A DNA stretch of 64,000 nt from Vitis vinifera (lineage: Eukaryota > Streptophyta > Magnoliopsida > Vitales > Vitaceae), in contig NC_081822.1 in NCBI RefSeq assembly GCF_030704535.1, positions 7,668,501 through 7,732,500 of the forward strand, written 5' to 3'. Within the stretch, counting starts at the first letter, position 1. Each line of letters begins with the position of its first letter. A model generated the notes under the pieces. The model made no database searches and was not told where the DNA came from. It saw only the letters and a list, made by a program, of their open reading frames with translations. A program made the translations under genes and the position numbers. This document shows, piece after piece, positions 10,353-21,841 of this stretch.

Positions 10353-13293
10353 GGCCCTCCAACTGCTCTGTTCCCCTCTCCCTCGCTCGCTCGGGCAATG
10401 GAGACAGTGATTGATGTGCGGTTCCGGGTTCGACAGTACCTAAGCGGTGCGGCCCGGGTGTAGATTCTGAATTTACGTATATACCCTTGTGCGCTTGCTA
10501 AACGTATAAATAGATGTGATTGATGTCGTGTTGCCTTTCTGTTGTTTACTTACCCAATGGCATGTTTAGTGTTATATTGAATAAAGGGGCTTAAAAATAA
10601 TTGAAAAAATGACAGATAATTCAACCAAATATAATTAAAATTAAGAATTTAATTAAAATATTTGTAAGAATATCACGAAATGAAAATAAAGCTAATTAAG
10701 TAATTATCATGTTGCGGTTACAAATTTTTAATATTAATATTATTTTTTAGAAATTTAATATTAAAAATTTTAATATTCTAATGAAAATGAAATCTCTGTG
10801 GGATTTCAATTCATCCCAATTAATAGATATTTTAATTCTCTGCAAGTTGTTTTTTAAAATATTTTTCAAAAATTCAAAAACTAAAAACTTTTTTAGATAA
10901 TTAGTTTTTAAAAATAATTTGTTATTTTTATTTTGTAAAAAACATAAATTATAAATTTAATTTATATAATTTAAATTAAAATTAATTCATGTATTATTAA
11001 AAATAAAAGCAATTTTTACAAATAATTTTTAATAAAATACGAATATTAATAATGTAATAAAAAGATAAATTATATTTTTTATAAACATTATAAAAATAGA
11101 TATTAACATTAATTAAATTATTTTGTTAAAAGTAAATAATAATAATAATAATAATAATAATTCAAAATTAATAATTTCTAATGCTATTTTTATGATTTTA
11201 TAAATATTATAAAAATATGAAAATTAACATCTTATAAAAGCATAATTAATTGATTTTGTTAAAAGTAAAAAATAATTATTCAAAATTAATAATTATTAAT
11301 ACTATTCTATTTTAAATATGTATATGAAAATAAATAAATTTTAATTTTTTTAAAGTATAAATGAGTTAAATTTTTCATTATATGCATGTATTTATTACTC
11401 AATAATAAAGATGATATTCTAAATTATTTTATTTAATCTATAATTAATTAATATGTTTTTTCAATTTCAAATTATACTTAAAAATTATAAGATTTATTAA
11501 AAATTTTAAAGTATTAATTATGTATATTATTTTTTATAGTCATTATATATACTTTTTGAGTTTTAGCTTATTTTTTAAAATGATTAAACTTATTAATAAC
11601 AAAAGTATCACTTGATTTGAAAATCATTTTCTCTAATGAAAAAAAAATAATTCTTTATTTTATTTTGTTTTTAAAAATTATTATTTTACTTTGTTTTTAA
11701 AAAACAACAACCAAATAGTTAAATAAATTTTTTAAAAACAACATTGTTTTAAAATCATATGCCCCAATAGGTTTTTATTATTTAGCAAAAAAAAAAAACT
11801 CTTAAGGATTTTTTATAAAGAGAAACAAGAAATTATTTTGAACTATGTACAATGTTAGATTTTTTAAATAAAAATATAAAAAATATTTTAAATCATACAC
11901 ACCATATTATTGATAATTTATTTTTTTGTTTATTTTTTTTGTTTCATTTCTCATTTTCACTTAACATGGAAATATAAGCAAATTACCATTACAACCTTGC
12001 ATTCCTATATACATCCAAACATAATAATTGAAATTATCAAATTTATTCCTATTCAATAAAAAATAAAAATGAAAACAAAATATTAATTCTCATTTCTGCA
12101 CACCAAACACTCCCTGTGTCTACATGAAAGGATTTATTGGTTTGAAATGAAAAATCCTTTGGTACAATAGAAAATCTCAAAATTTGAGTTAAAGTTTAAG
12201 TTCGGGGAATAGGTGACATTGTGTCATTTGTACTATGCATTTTTTTTCACAATCTCTGTAATTTATTACATTTTATATAATTATATAACTTATGATTAAA
12301 TAATGAGTTTTCTTTAAGCTTCCTTATGAATAATATTTTATTTATTTATGAATGAAAAAATAGGCAAAAAAGCCTTTAAAATTAATGTTTATAAACATAT
12401 ATATTAATTTGACATAATATGCTAAAAATAATACACAGTTTCTAAAAAAATAAAAATAATGATATAGTTATTAATATATAGTAAATTAGTTAATTCTCAT
12501 TAATTGAGATGACAACATAAATTTTAAATAAAGAAATTTCATATATATTAGTAAAATTATGGCTCAATATTAATATTTTAAAAAGTAGAGGATATTCAAA
12601 GCTTAAATGATATGATTGAGGCTCTAGCACATAAAAGGCACATTAATAAACAATATATTTTTTATTTTATTTATAAAAATATTAATAATTATTTATGAAA
12701 CTATTATAAAAAATTACAAATATCTTCTCAATAATTATTCTTATCTGACATATTATTTCAAAAAATAATAATATTAATATTAAAAAAAATTATTTCTTTA
12801 CATAAAAATAATATAATAATTAAATAAATTCTCAAACACTCTTATAAAAACTTGAATGAAATTTCTAATTCTCATTCCCTTCATGTTCTTCACTTCTCAA
12901 AAAGTCAAGCAAAACCCACAAAAAGATCTGGATTTCATCACTCTGATGTTGATTTGTTTGCATTTGTGGTACCCATTCAAAACCCACTCTGTGATTCCGG
13001 CAGGTGCCATGATTGCCCATTCCGAATTAGATAACTAAATGCATTCAGTTCCATGAACTAGTAGTTTAGACTTTACAGTAGAAGATGAACACTTCCATAA
13101 ATTGTATCTCCAATACAAAATAAGATGTCAGATTGCATCTGATTGATTATAAGCACGAAACTACTACTACTACTCTCACGATAGAAAATGGACTTTCATT
13201 GAGATTATTAATTCATTACAAAAGTATACTGGTTTCTTATTTTTCTTTCATTTATTTTAACAAAGGAAAATTCTTGACGGTTTTCCTCTGAGG
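10353..13293. other. AT-rich intergenic region between RRM gene and bHLH gene
   Basis: It holds the 5' flank of the RRM gene and the 3' flank of the bHLH gene. Base composition is strongly AT from 10560 to 12850, with poly-A/T and an (AAT)n run. Possible inverted ends GGCATGTTTAGTGT (10558) and the complement of CACACCAAACACTCCC (12098) could mark a decayed transposon. The short frames near 12852-13038 are not convincing genes. Confidence 0.5.
11135..11162. repeat. (AAT)n microsatellite
   Basis: About nine uninterrupted AAT units are present in AT-rich intergenic DNA. Confidence 0.9.
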
Positions 13294-14818
13294 TCACCGG
13301 AGTGAAGGGATCTTCTGGTGGAGGTTCTGGAGACCAATGTCCATTCCGTTGTAAGCAATGGGAGCGTACATCCACATGTCATCTGAGCTCAATAGCTGCA
13401 AATTAACATAAATGAAGGAGAATCAGCGATCAAGTTTGGTTCAATCGAGCTTGAAGAGGATGATAAATCCGTTCATGTTCTTACCTTGATTTGGAGCTGC
13501 AAAAACTTCACATAATGGACTGCCTCTTCAAGCATTGTGCTTATGTCAACCTGTCACAAGATAAGATCCGTGGAGAAATCAGTTTCCAGGTTTCATTTTC
13601 TTCAACTTTGATCTTGAAGAAGAACCAATGAATGAGGATCAGGTAGTTGGTGGAGTTCATTGCTTACCTTTGTTCCATTAGGAACAAGGTTCTGTAAGAT
13701 TCTCAATCGCTCATTTATTCTCTCCCTTCTTTTCTGAAAGATTGAAAATGGAAAGGATTAAGAAAAAGTATGGGGGAAAAATGCAAAGTTTTCTTTGGGA
13801 GTACTGCAAAGTTTCTTACCCTTGCATAGAGGCTTTGGGGATCTGTGGCTGACCCCCTACTGGCTCTCGTCTTTCCATTCGAGTTGAGAGCTGCAGAGCC
13901 TTTAGACTCCGAAGTTGTCCCCCCATTTAGCTCCTGAGAAGCATTAGAATCATCCTCTGAGCTGATACTGCTGGAGCTCTGTCCTTCACTTACAGCATTG
14001 GTGTCTTCTTCATTGTTACCATTTGGAGTGGGTTTCAGACCCCTTCTTGATTTTACATTCTTCTTACTTCCGCATACCTGCATTGGAAAATTACAGTCAG
14101 AAACCATTAAAAAATGAATCCACTTCTACGACGGAGAAAAAATGTTGATACTTCAAAATGTACTTACATCTCTTGAAACCCGAGGTTTCTTCTTTGCTGT
14201 CTCAGACAAGTCGGAGTTGATTTTCTCTTCTCCTCCCCTGAGCCGTTCTGGCACATCTGACTTCCTTTTGAGCTGCAATTCATTTTCAGGGACGGCAATG
14301 CCTGCTATCTGACCATCATCTAAATTTCCCAATTTCCCATTGCTGATATTTTCTCCCACTAAAACAGTTTCTTCGGATGCAGAATCGGGAAACACCGGGA
14401 CAAATGAGCTAGTATCTTTCTCATCGGCCATACAAATATCCATGGCCGTAGAGGTAATAGTATTGGTTATGAGATTATGGTTAGAATCGTTGAAGTAATA
14501 GTTGTCATAGCTGGAACTGGGCAAAAGGACACCAGTACCACAACCGCCGCTATAACTACATTCTTGTGAAAAATAATTTAAATCGGAGTTAGTAGTATGT
14601 GACAGATAAAACAAACTCTCATCAAGCCTGGCCACATCTGTATTTGCTTCATGAGTAGGCCAAAAACTGGATTGGATTCCAAAGCTCAAACCATGGTCAT
14701 GCCCATTTGGAAAATGGGAGTGACCAAGGAACTGTGCGGCAAAATCAGCCTCTTCAGTGGAGAACAGTCTGCGTAAAGACTCCCATTCTCCATCAGGAAA
14801 AGCTTCCATTGAGTCCAT
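13294..14818 (-). CDS. bHLH transcription factor, RHD6-LIKE (RSL2/RSL4, bHLH85-type) subfamily
   Basis: Five exons join in phase 0: 14818-14168, 14077-13820, 13733-13668, 13550-13485 and 13395-13294 (stop TGA), giving 380 aa. Each border has GT-AG, the first donor being GTAAGT. The start is ATG at 14818 (MDSMEAF); the frame upstream has no better ATG. The N-terminal two-thirds is acidic and low-complexity, with a serine-rich stretch before a basic region. The bHLH spans about residues 294-350: YARKRRERINERLRILQNLV, VDISTMLEEAVHYVKFLQLQ. The C terminus LSSDDMWMYAPIAYNGMDIG is the hallmark of the RSL class, nuclear regulators that drive root-hair growth. The classical basic-region histidine is not present, as is usual in this class. 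Which RSL paralogue it is cannot be settled here. Confidence 0.93.
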
Positions 14819-14930
14819 CTTCCTTGTACACAATTAGGAGAAGAAGGGGAGTGGTGTTTGTCAGGTGTCACTAAGGCTGAAGCTTGAAGATTGGTTTTGG
14901 TTTGGATGAGAGCCAAAAGTACTGGGGACA

Positions 14931-14938
14931 TATTTATA
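14931..14938 (-). promoter_or_regulatory. Probable TATA box of the bHLH gene
   Basis: The minus strand reads TATAAATA about 113 bp upstream of the ATG, which would place transcription start near 14900 and give an 80-90 nt leader. An E-box palindrome CAGCTG lies just upstream, near 14944. Confidence 0.55.
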
Positions 14939-16768
14939 CCCAACAGCTGCAGAATGTTGCTAAGGATTGACTTCATTTGTGTCTACAATTCTTAATTCCT
15001 AATCATCATCCCAGGGTGTGTCCTAATTCCCTCTACTAAAGTCCACTGTAGGGCCTAGCACCAGGCTAAGTACAACTCAGAGGGGGGCCACGTTCAAGTA
15101 ACGGAGCACTAAAATAACAAAAGCACTTAAATGGCCTTAATACACCGCAACACTCAGCTCAAACTGCAACCCGAAATACAAGGAGGGTCTAAGAGCAATG
15201 ATTGAGAGATTAGTAACCCTGAATCCTGACTAATTAATAGTTAAGTGATAATATATGGTTAAAGATGGAATGAGAATGAAAGCGATGAGAGAGGGATAGG
15301 AATATGATTGTTGAAATCGGGGGAACGTGGGGAGTCTTCTTGAATATAATAAGCAGATGGAATTCTGTTGGGAGGAATAAAACCAAAAATATATATACAT
15401 ATATATATTGAAGTGCCAAAGGACGGCCAGATCGTGGAGATGAAGTCTGACAATGGAGCCGACATGGTAAACGCAAAAATCGACATCATGTCCCTTAAAC
15501 CTAACAGACCAGTTCTTCCCGACTCACGTCTCCCGATCATACACATGTACGGCTGTGAGACTTGCAGCCTGCGATCATATACATCTGCTCTCAACTTATG
15601 ACTTCAACCACACTGTCAATGAATTGTGATTCGACTCGACTCACCAAAATCATAAGGGGTATAGCAACTGATTCAAAGTTGGGTTACCAAATCTTTCATT
15701 TGCCATCCATTTAGTACCGTATCCTCCACTAAATTGTGAGTCATATCCTCCTTAATGGTGAATATCCTGTCTTAAATTATGGTCTTAGTAGCCTTCATCT
15801 TGTCTACAAGAAAAAGGCTCTTGGGAAAATTGTGAAAGAAATAAATTAACTTTTAATATGTTGATAAAATAGCTCACTTTCTTTATCTTGGTTATGAAAG
15901 ACACTTGTACGTGAGCCTTGGAGTATGTCCCAATATTCTTGATGATCATATAACACATGGTATAACTAAAATGTTTTTCAGTTCGAGCATACCCTTAAGT
16001 TATGTTTGTTTGTGGGAAAATATTACAATATATATATATATATATATATTAAGAAAAAGTATTTTCTCATTTTTGCTTTTAAGCATAAAACATATGAAAG
16101 AAAGTAAAATATAATTAAAATTAGTAAGAAATTTATATATTTTTAAATTATTTAATTTTTATGCAGAAGAGTTAAATAAGTAAAATGAATTAAAAATAAT
16201 ATATAAAATTAATTTATTGACTTTAAATTTATTTTTTATTTTCTTTCCCTCAACTTTTCCTCTTTGTTTTTTTTTTTTTTCTCATTTTCTCTCAAACTTT
16301 ATAGGAACAAATACGTCATCATAGAATCTAGTATGTACTAGCGTTAGAAATTTGTCCTTCAAACATCTGTTAAAGTCATTTAGAAGGAGATTTGTTAAGC
16401 AAATTCTTATATGGGGAATGCACAATCTTTTCTCCTTTTGAGTTCATTAGATATCCTCCATGTTGGTTATCGTGGACAAATTTGAGAATAATGAAATCGA
16501 TTTCAATATGTACAAGCCTTTTACAATTTGTTTTATTTTAGGGAAGAGGTTCCTTTGAGAAATTAGATTGATCAATTCAACTAAGTCAACCATTAAAAGA
16601 CACTTGACCTTACCCCACTATTGTATTAAAAAAGGAATTTTGGAACCAAACATAGCCTTAAGATGGATTCACATCAATTTTTAACAACAAAACTCTAACT
16701 TTGCTACAAAGCTTTATAATAATTATCTATAACTAAGATTATTTGAACAAATCTTTGAATATATATTT
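14939..16768. other. Upstream region of the bHLH gene
   Basis: No gene is supported here. It includes a segment (15375-15565) shared with 22820-22998, an (AT)n run at about 16029-16050 and AT-rich sequence up to the Copia element. Small open frames around 15234-15601 coincide with the shared segment and look non-coding. Confidence 0.5.
15375..15565. repeat. Dispersed repeat, copy 1
   Basis: Blocks GAGGAATAAA, AAGGACGGCCAGATCGTGGA, GTCTGAC, GCAAAAAT, TCCCTTAA and ATCATACACATGTAC occur in the same order and orientation at 22820-22998. Origin unknown; it lies about 550 bp upstream of the bHLH start codon. Confidence 0.6.
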
Positions 16769-17323
16769 TGTTTGATTAAGGGTATAGAAACAAAGGACTA
16801 ACCCAAAAGACACAAGTAACGAACAAAATGAATAGTAAGAAAAACTTATCAATTGAGACGTGACAAATATTGTCTTTGAAATAGATCCACTTTCCTCAAA
16901 GACGAACTCGGTGCACTAGGGTACCAATGGTCTACCTCCGGAATTCAACAACCAAATCTCGTCTTACGTGCACTTTGTAAGCGAGACGTGTATAACTCAA
17001 TTCTAAAAAAATTCCTCCAGAGAGATGTATGAAAAACTCTCTAAAAAATTGATATTCATCTTTTAAGAGTGAAAGGTGACCCGCTTTTATAGGCCACTAA
17101 CACAGTCCCAATGAGACTCTACTTGTAATCAGAATAGGACTCAAAGTGGAATGAGATTCTACTGATAAGTGGAATGGGACTCCACTAGCACAATCCTAAT
17201 AGGACTTTTCCTAAAAATATAAGACTAATAGAATAAAATAAAATAAAATAAAATAATTTTGAATTTTGTAAAAAATAGTCAAATTCGCTAAAACACTTTT
17301 TTCAAATTTACACTCTTCCTACA
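16769..17323 (-). repeat. Copia 3' LTR
   Basis: This 555-bp copy is the downstream LTR relative to the minus-strand coding remnant. It contains repeated GAGA(C/T)TCTACT motifs (near 17113 and 17153) and a degenerate third copy, GGGACTCCACT, near 17178. Such reiterated motifs in Copia LTRs are often promoter elements; here that is inference. Confidence 0.85.
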
Positions 17324-17864
17324 ATCCACAGAGTGTAGATGTGAAAAGAAAAAAAAATAGAGGAAAAAAGAATCCAATGCATCAATACTAGTGCCCAATG
17401 GCTATGAACTAGTCTTAGGACAAATAAGTATTGAATCATAAAACACAGTGAAAATAAATTGCTATAAACCAGTGTTTCTTGATATAACTCAAGGGACTTT
17501 TATCCACATTAGTTTTCTCAACTTCACTACGAGCTGTACAAAACGGGTTGGCACAAATAGGTCATGTGCCCTACCTGGATATTCATGAGAATTCTAGAGA
17601 ACTTGCCTAAGTTCTCATAGGAAGTGACCCCACCTCCACTCTCATATACGTGAATCCATCAAGTATGTTCTGCATTTAAACATACCATCCATAAGGAATA
17701 TGGTATTCATTAAGAGTAAACACTCAACCTTAGTCAATGTAGAATACACTCTATCTACACTATAAAGATAGACTTTCATACAATTAATTAAAGTTGATAG
17801 AGCATTTCAAGTCAACAAGTGATTTGTTATTACCCATATGAACCTACTTCATGGAATTTACATT

Positions 17865-19037
17865 CTAATAGGTTGGGTTACCACCACTCTTGACTTCTGT
17901 AATAGGCATAAGTCTCATCCCCCTCGATGTTTTTTCCACTAGTTTCTTATTTAGTGGTTTGGTCAAATGATCGGCCAAATTTAACTCTAACCTCACAAAT
18001 TCTAAAGATATAACCCTTGTTTTAAGCAGCTGCAACATAATATTGTGCCTTAGGCATATATGCTTGTTCTTCTAATTAAATATTTTACTCTTAGCCTTAG
18101 CAATTGCAGCTTGGCTATCACAACGCATAGACACAGACAAAGTTGGTCTCGTCCATAAAGGGATATCTGTTAAGAAGTTTCTAAGCCACTCAGCCTTAGA
18201 ACTTGTCTTTTCTAAGACAATAAACTCAGCCTTCATAGTAGACTGAGTAATGCAAGTTTGCTTGACAAACTTCCAAGAAATTGTACTTCCACCAAGGATG
18301 AAAACATATCCACTAGTGGATTTCATCTCATCTGAATCCGAGATCCAATTTTCATCATTAAATTCTTCAAGAACACTTGGAAATCCACTAAAGCACAAAC
18401 CATAGTTAATGGTGCCTTTCAAATACTTAAGGACTCTATGAACAATAGTCCAATGGTCCTGATTAGGACTTTGGGTGTATTGACTCAATCTACCTCCTAC
18501 ATAAGCAATGTCAGGTTTGGTACAGTTCATTAAGTACATTAGGCTCCTTATGATTTGAGCATACTTTATTTGGGCAACACTATGTTCCCTATTTTTCTTC
18601 AACTGTGAGTTGGGATCATAAGGAGTTGACACTGGTTTACAATCAAAGTGTTCAAACTTCCTTAGGATTTTTTCAACATAGTGCTCTTAGGAAAGTTTAA
18701 GCTCATTAGGTGTTCTAGTTATTTTAATTCCTAGAATCACCTCTGCCTCTCCTAGGTTTTTCATATCATACTTGGAACCTATGAATTTCTTGGTCTCACA
18801 CACAACCTCTAGGCTAATTCCAAAGATCAGCATGTCATCAACATAAAGGCATATGATTACACATGTGTTATCCTCATACTTGTTGTAGATACACTTATCA
18901 ACATCATTAATGGAATATCCATTAGTTATTAACACATGATCAAACTTGTTGTACCACTGTTTGGGAACTTGTTTTAACCCATATAGTGATTTAACCAACT
19001 TACACACATTTTTCTCTTTCCCTAGAACTACACACAA
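17865..19037 (-). pseudogene. Copia reverse transcriptase / RNase H remnant
   Basis: One reading frame runs from 19037 to a TAG at 17865 with two in-frame stops (at 18689-18687 and just below 18072). Motifs in order: SLYGLKQVPKQWYNKFD and CLYVDDMLIFG (the Copia YVDD active site), YDMKNLGEAEVILGIKI, then RNase H: MNCTKPDIAYVGGRLSQYTQ, STSGYVFILGGSTISW, MKAEFIVLEKTSSKAEWLRN and, past the second stop, LRHNIM and LNLADHLTKPLNKK. These are standard Ty1/Copia landmarks. The first part of the reverse transcriptase and all upstream domains are missing, so it cannot act alone. Confidence 0.88.
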
Positions 19038-19225
19038 GTTGGTAACAAATGAGAACCATTTTCTGGTTTTGGGTTAGTCAAAATGTGTCCCAAGTTCACT
19101 ACAGCAATTGTAGAGAAAATCCTTTCTTGTCATCTCTTAAAGAATGTCCCGTTGAAGGGATCAAATTTAGAGGTGTCAGGATGGGTATGAACTAGGAAAG
19201 TTTCCATTTAGATTTATTTCAAGAC

Positions 19226-19803
19226 TGTTGGATTAAATGTATGGAAACAAAGGACTATCCCAAAAGATACAAACAAAGAACAAAATAAATAGCAAGAAAA
19301 ACTTATTGGTTGAGGCGTAACAAGTACTGTCCTTAAAATAGATCAACCTTCCTCGAAGACGAACTCGGTGCACTAGAGTACCAATGGTTTACCTCCAGGA
19401 TTCGACAACCAAATCTTGCATTGGGTGCACTTTGTAAGCGAGACGTGTACAACTCGGTTCTGAAAAAATTCCTTTAGAAAGATGTATGGAAGACTCTCTG
19501 AAAAACTCTTTGAAAAATTGGTATTCATCTTTTGAGAGTGAAAAGTGACCTGCTTTAAAAGGCCATTAATACAGTCTTAATGAGACTCTACTTATAATCG
19601 GAACAAGACTCAAAGTAGAACGAGATTCTACTTGTAAGTGGAACGAGACTCCACTAGCACAACGAGACTCTACTAGCACAATCCCAATAGGACTCTTCTA
19701 AAAAATATAAGACTAATAGAATAAAATAAAAAATTATTTTAAATTTTGTAAAAATTACCATAATTTGCTAAAACACTTTTTTCAAATTTACACTCTTCTT
19801 GCA
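19226..19803 (-). repeat. Copia 5' LTR
   Basis: This 578-bp copy pairs with 16769-17323. It is longer mainly through an extra tandem unit of ACGAGACTCTACTAGCACAA near 19660. On the minus strand it lies upstream of the coding remnant. Confidence 0.85.
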
Positions 19804-19819
19804 TATATAAATAATTTTA

Positions 19820-20040
19820 GGCGGTGTTTGTTTTTTTGATTGAATAGAAAAAATAAAAATATTTGATCTTTTCTATTAAGTTAAAAATAACATATTGATA
19901 TCAATCAATATAACTAAAGTAAATTTATTATTAATAGATTTAGTTTAATTACGTTGAATAATATGAACACGTTACTTTTAGTTAAATAAAAAAAGTCAAA
20001 TTTTAGTTTTTTTTTATTCAATCAAAAAATAAACACTACC
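19820..20040. mobile_element. PIF/Harbinger (Tourist-like) MITE, 221 bp
   Basis: Terminal inverted repeats of about 30 bp start GGCGGTGTTTGTTTTTTTGA on the left and, read from the other end, GGTAGTGTTTATTTTTTGAT. The trinucleotide TTA flanks both sides (19817-19819 and 20041-20043), the target duplication typical of PIF/Harbinger elements. It has no coding capacity and is AT-rich. It sits 16 bp beyond the Copia LTR. Confidence 0.75.
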
Positions 20041-20043
20041 TTA

Positions 20044-21115
20044 GATTCCTTCAATTTTCATTTTCAATGTTTTTGGTAATCACAATATCTTTTTGTTTTT
20101 AAAGAAAATTTTATAAATAAGATCTTTATATATTCTTTTTTGAAATTCAACTATAATAGGCATGACATTTAGGAGAAATATTTATAAATCATAAAAATAG
20201 AAATAAATAAAAAAATTCTTAAGGAATAAAATCTAAAATGTCCTAATAACACAATAATTCTTTCTCAATAAATCTAATTTTCATAACAAATAATTTTTGG
20301 TTAATTATGGTTTCTTACTTATACACATGATTAGAGTTAGGGTTTGTGTTTGAGTATTGTTGTTTAATTTTCATTTGACATTCCATGAGTTGCATTTACA
20401 AATAGTAAAGTAGTTACACTAGATAATTTAATATATATCATATCGAGACTCTCGAGCATGTGCCACGTAATCTACTCCTATTGGACCACGTATTTTATTT
20501 TTTTATATAAACCATTAGTTCTCTTCCTAAGAGCCTTCTCCCATCTTAAGCATATATTTTAGATTGGAAATGTTACAGCTATCATTATTATTATTATTTT
20601 CTGTTTACTTAAATTAACTTTTGCATCTCAGTGATAATTTTAATTATTAATTACATGGTCACCCAACCATCTTATATTTAAATCAATCATTACAATGAAG
20701 AATGGTAGTCTTTCTTAGTAGATGTTCTTCACATGGTGTGACGTGTACCCTATATCTTTTATCATTCTTTAAAAAAAGATAAGAATTCCTCGGGGTTGAG
20801 AGTATATATATTTTAATATGATGATCACATTTTTAAAATTAATATAAAATAGATAATATTTTAAAAATGGAATTTACATTTTATTACATTTTCTTTTATG
20901 GAGGGAAGTTTTAATGTCCATGTGATACTACAAGAATATAAAGATAAAATAATTGATATGTAAAAATAGGTTTTTAACGAGGTTCAAACAATTGTATTTA
21001 AACGAATCATAAAAAATTATTTCATTGTGTCATCAAAATTATAAAAACAAAAAGTTAAATATAATTATTAAATTTTAAAATATCTCATATTTCCTTATAT
21101 TTTTTGTATTTATGT
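20044..21115. other. AT-rich intergenic stretch
   Basis: No gene is supported. A promoter-like patch near 20465-20510 has two CCACGTA motifs followed by TATATAAA, but the only downstream ATG frame is about 15 codons (20571 onward). The remainder is AT-rich. Confidence 0.4.
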
Positions 21116-21470
21116 TGTGATATTTTACATCGAATAAAAAAAAAGTTTCTAGTGCTATATAAGTATGAGTTCCTTCTAATTATGTAGATGTGTTTTAAAG
21201 TCGTGAAGGTCTTTTAAACATAGAGTAAACAATATTTACACGATTGAGTGCAAGTTATTATAAATGGTATCAGAGTCAATCATCAACCTTAGTATATGGG
21301 TTTGTTTGACTTCGTAGGGATATTTGTTTGTTTGATTTCGTAATCTTATGAGATACAATGAAGACATTATGTCTACATAGGGGGTGTTTGTGATATCCCA
21401 CATCGGATGAGGGAGAAAGTTTCTAATGTTACATAAGTATAAACTCCTCTTAACTATATAGATATAAAAA
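21116..21470 (+). mobile_element. TRIM element with truncated 3' LTR
   Basis: TGTGATATTTTACATCG at 21116 and TGTGATATCCCACATCGG at 21389 begin two similar segments that also share AGTTTCTA(G/A)TG and ATAAGTAT. The first (about 147 bp) is followed by TGGTATCAGAG (21265-21275), an initiator-tRNA primer-binding site. A purine-rich ATAGGGGGTG precedes the second copy. The second LTR fades after about 80 bp. The 125-bp interior has no coding capacity. Confidence 0.65.
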
Positions 21471-21841
21471 TAATCATTTCTCCGTATTATAGAAAATGAT
21501 ACAAATGATAGAAAAAGAAAGATATAACTATTTTATGAGTCCTTGTTCATGTATCTTCTACGGTTCTACTCTTTTTTTCACATCTCTATTCCAATGACCT
21601 AAAATGTTTATATCAATATTCTCAATTGTTTCTCTATTCTATAAAAAATTATAATATTATAATGATATATTAATATAAAAAATTATTCAGCACCTTAATT
21701 CACATTCAAAATCATGTCTAATATAAGTAGCATCATTCTTGAGAAAAAAAATTTCTTTCAAGTTTCATCATGCATAAGAAAAATATTTGTATTGAAAGAA
21801 TCATATTCATTTTAGATGGTCTTGTCATTAAGACTTAATTA

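Larger units (their letters stand above)
16769..19803 (-). mobile_element. Copia LTR retrotransposon, internally deleted
   Basis: Two direct repeats, 16769-17323 and 19226-19803, both begin TGTT(T/G)GATTAA and end TCTTC(C/T)T(A/G)CA, so they are proper TG...CA LTRs. Flanking 5-mers TATTT (16764-16768) and TATAT (19804-19808) fit a target duplication with one change. The interior keeps only late pol (end of reverse transcriptase plus RNase H) on the minus strand; gag, protease, integrase and the start of reverse transcriptase are gone, and no primer-binding site is evident next to the upstream (right) LTR. Length is 3.0 kb against about 5 kb for intact Copia elements. The LTRs have diverged considerably, so the insertion is old. 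Confidence 0.88.

Noticed and set aside
12852..13038. Two overlapping 60-aa plus-strand frames
   Set aside because: They overlap in different frames, show no family resemblance, and lie in the 3' flank of the bHLH gene.
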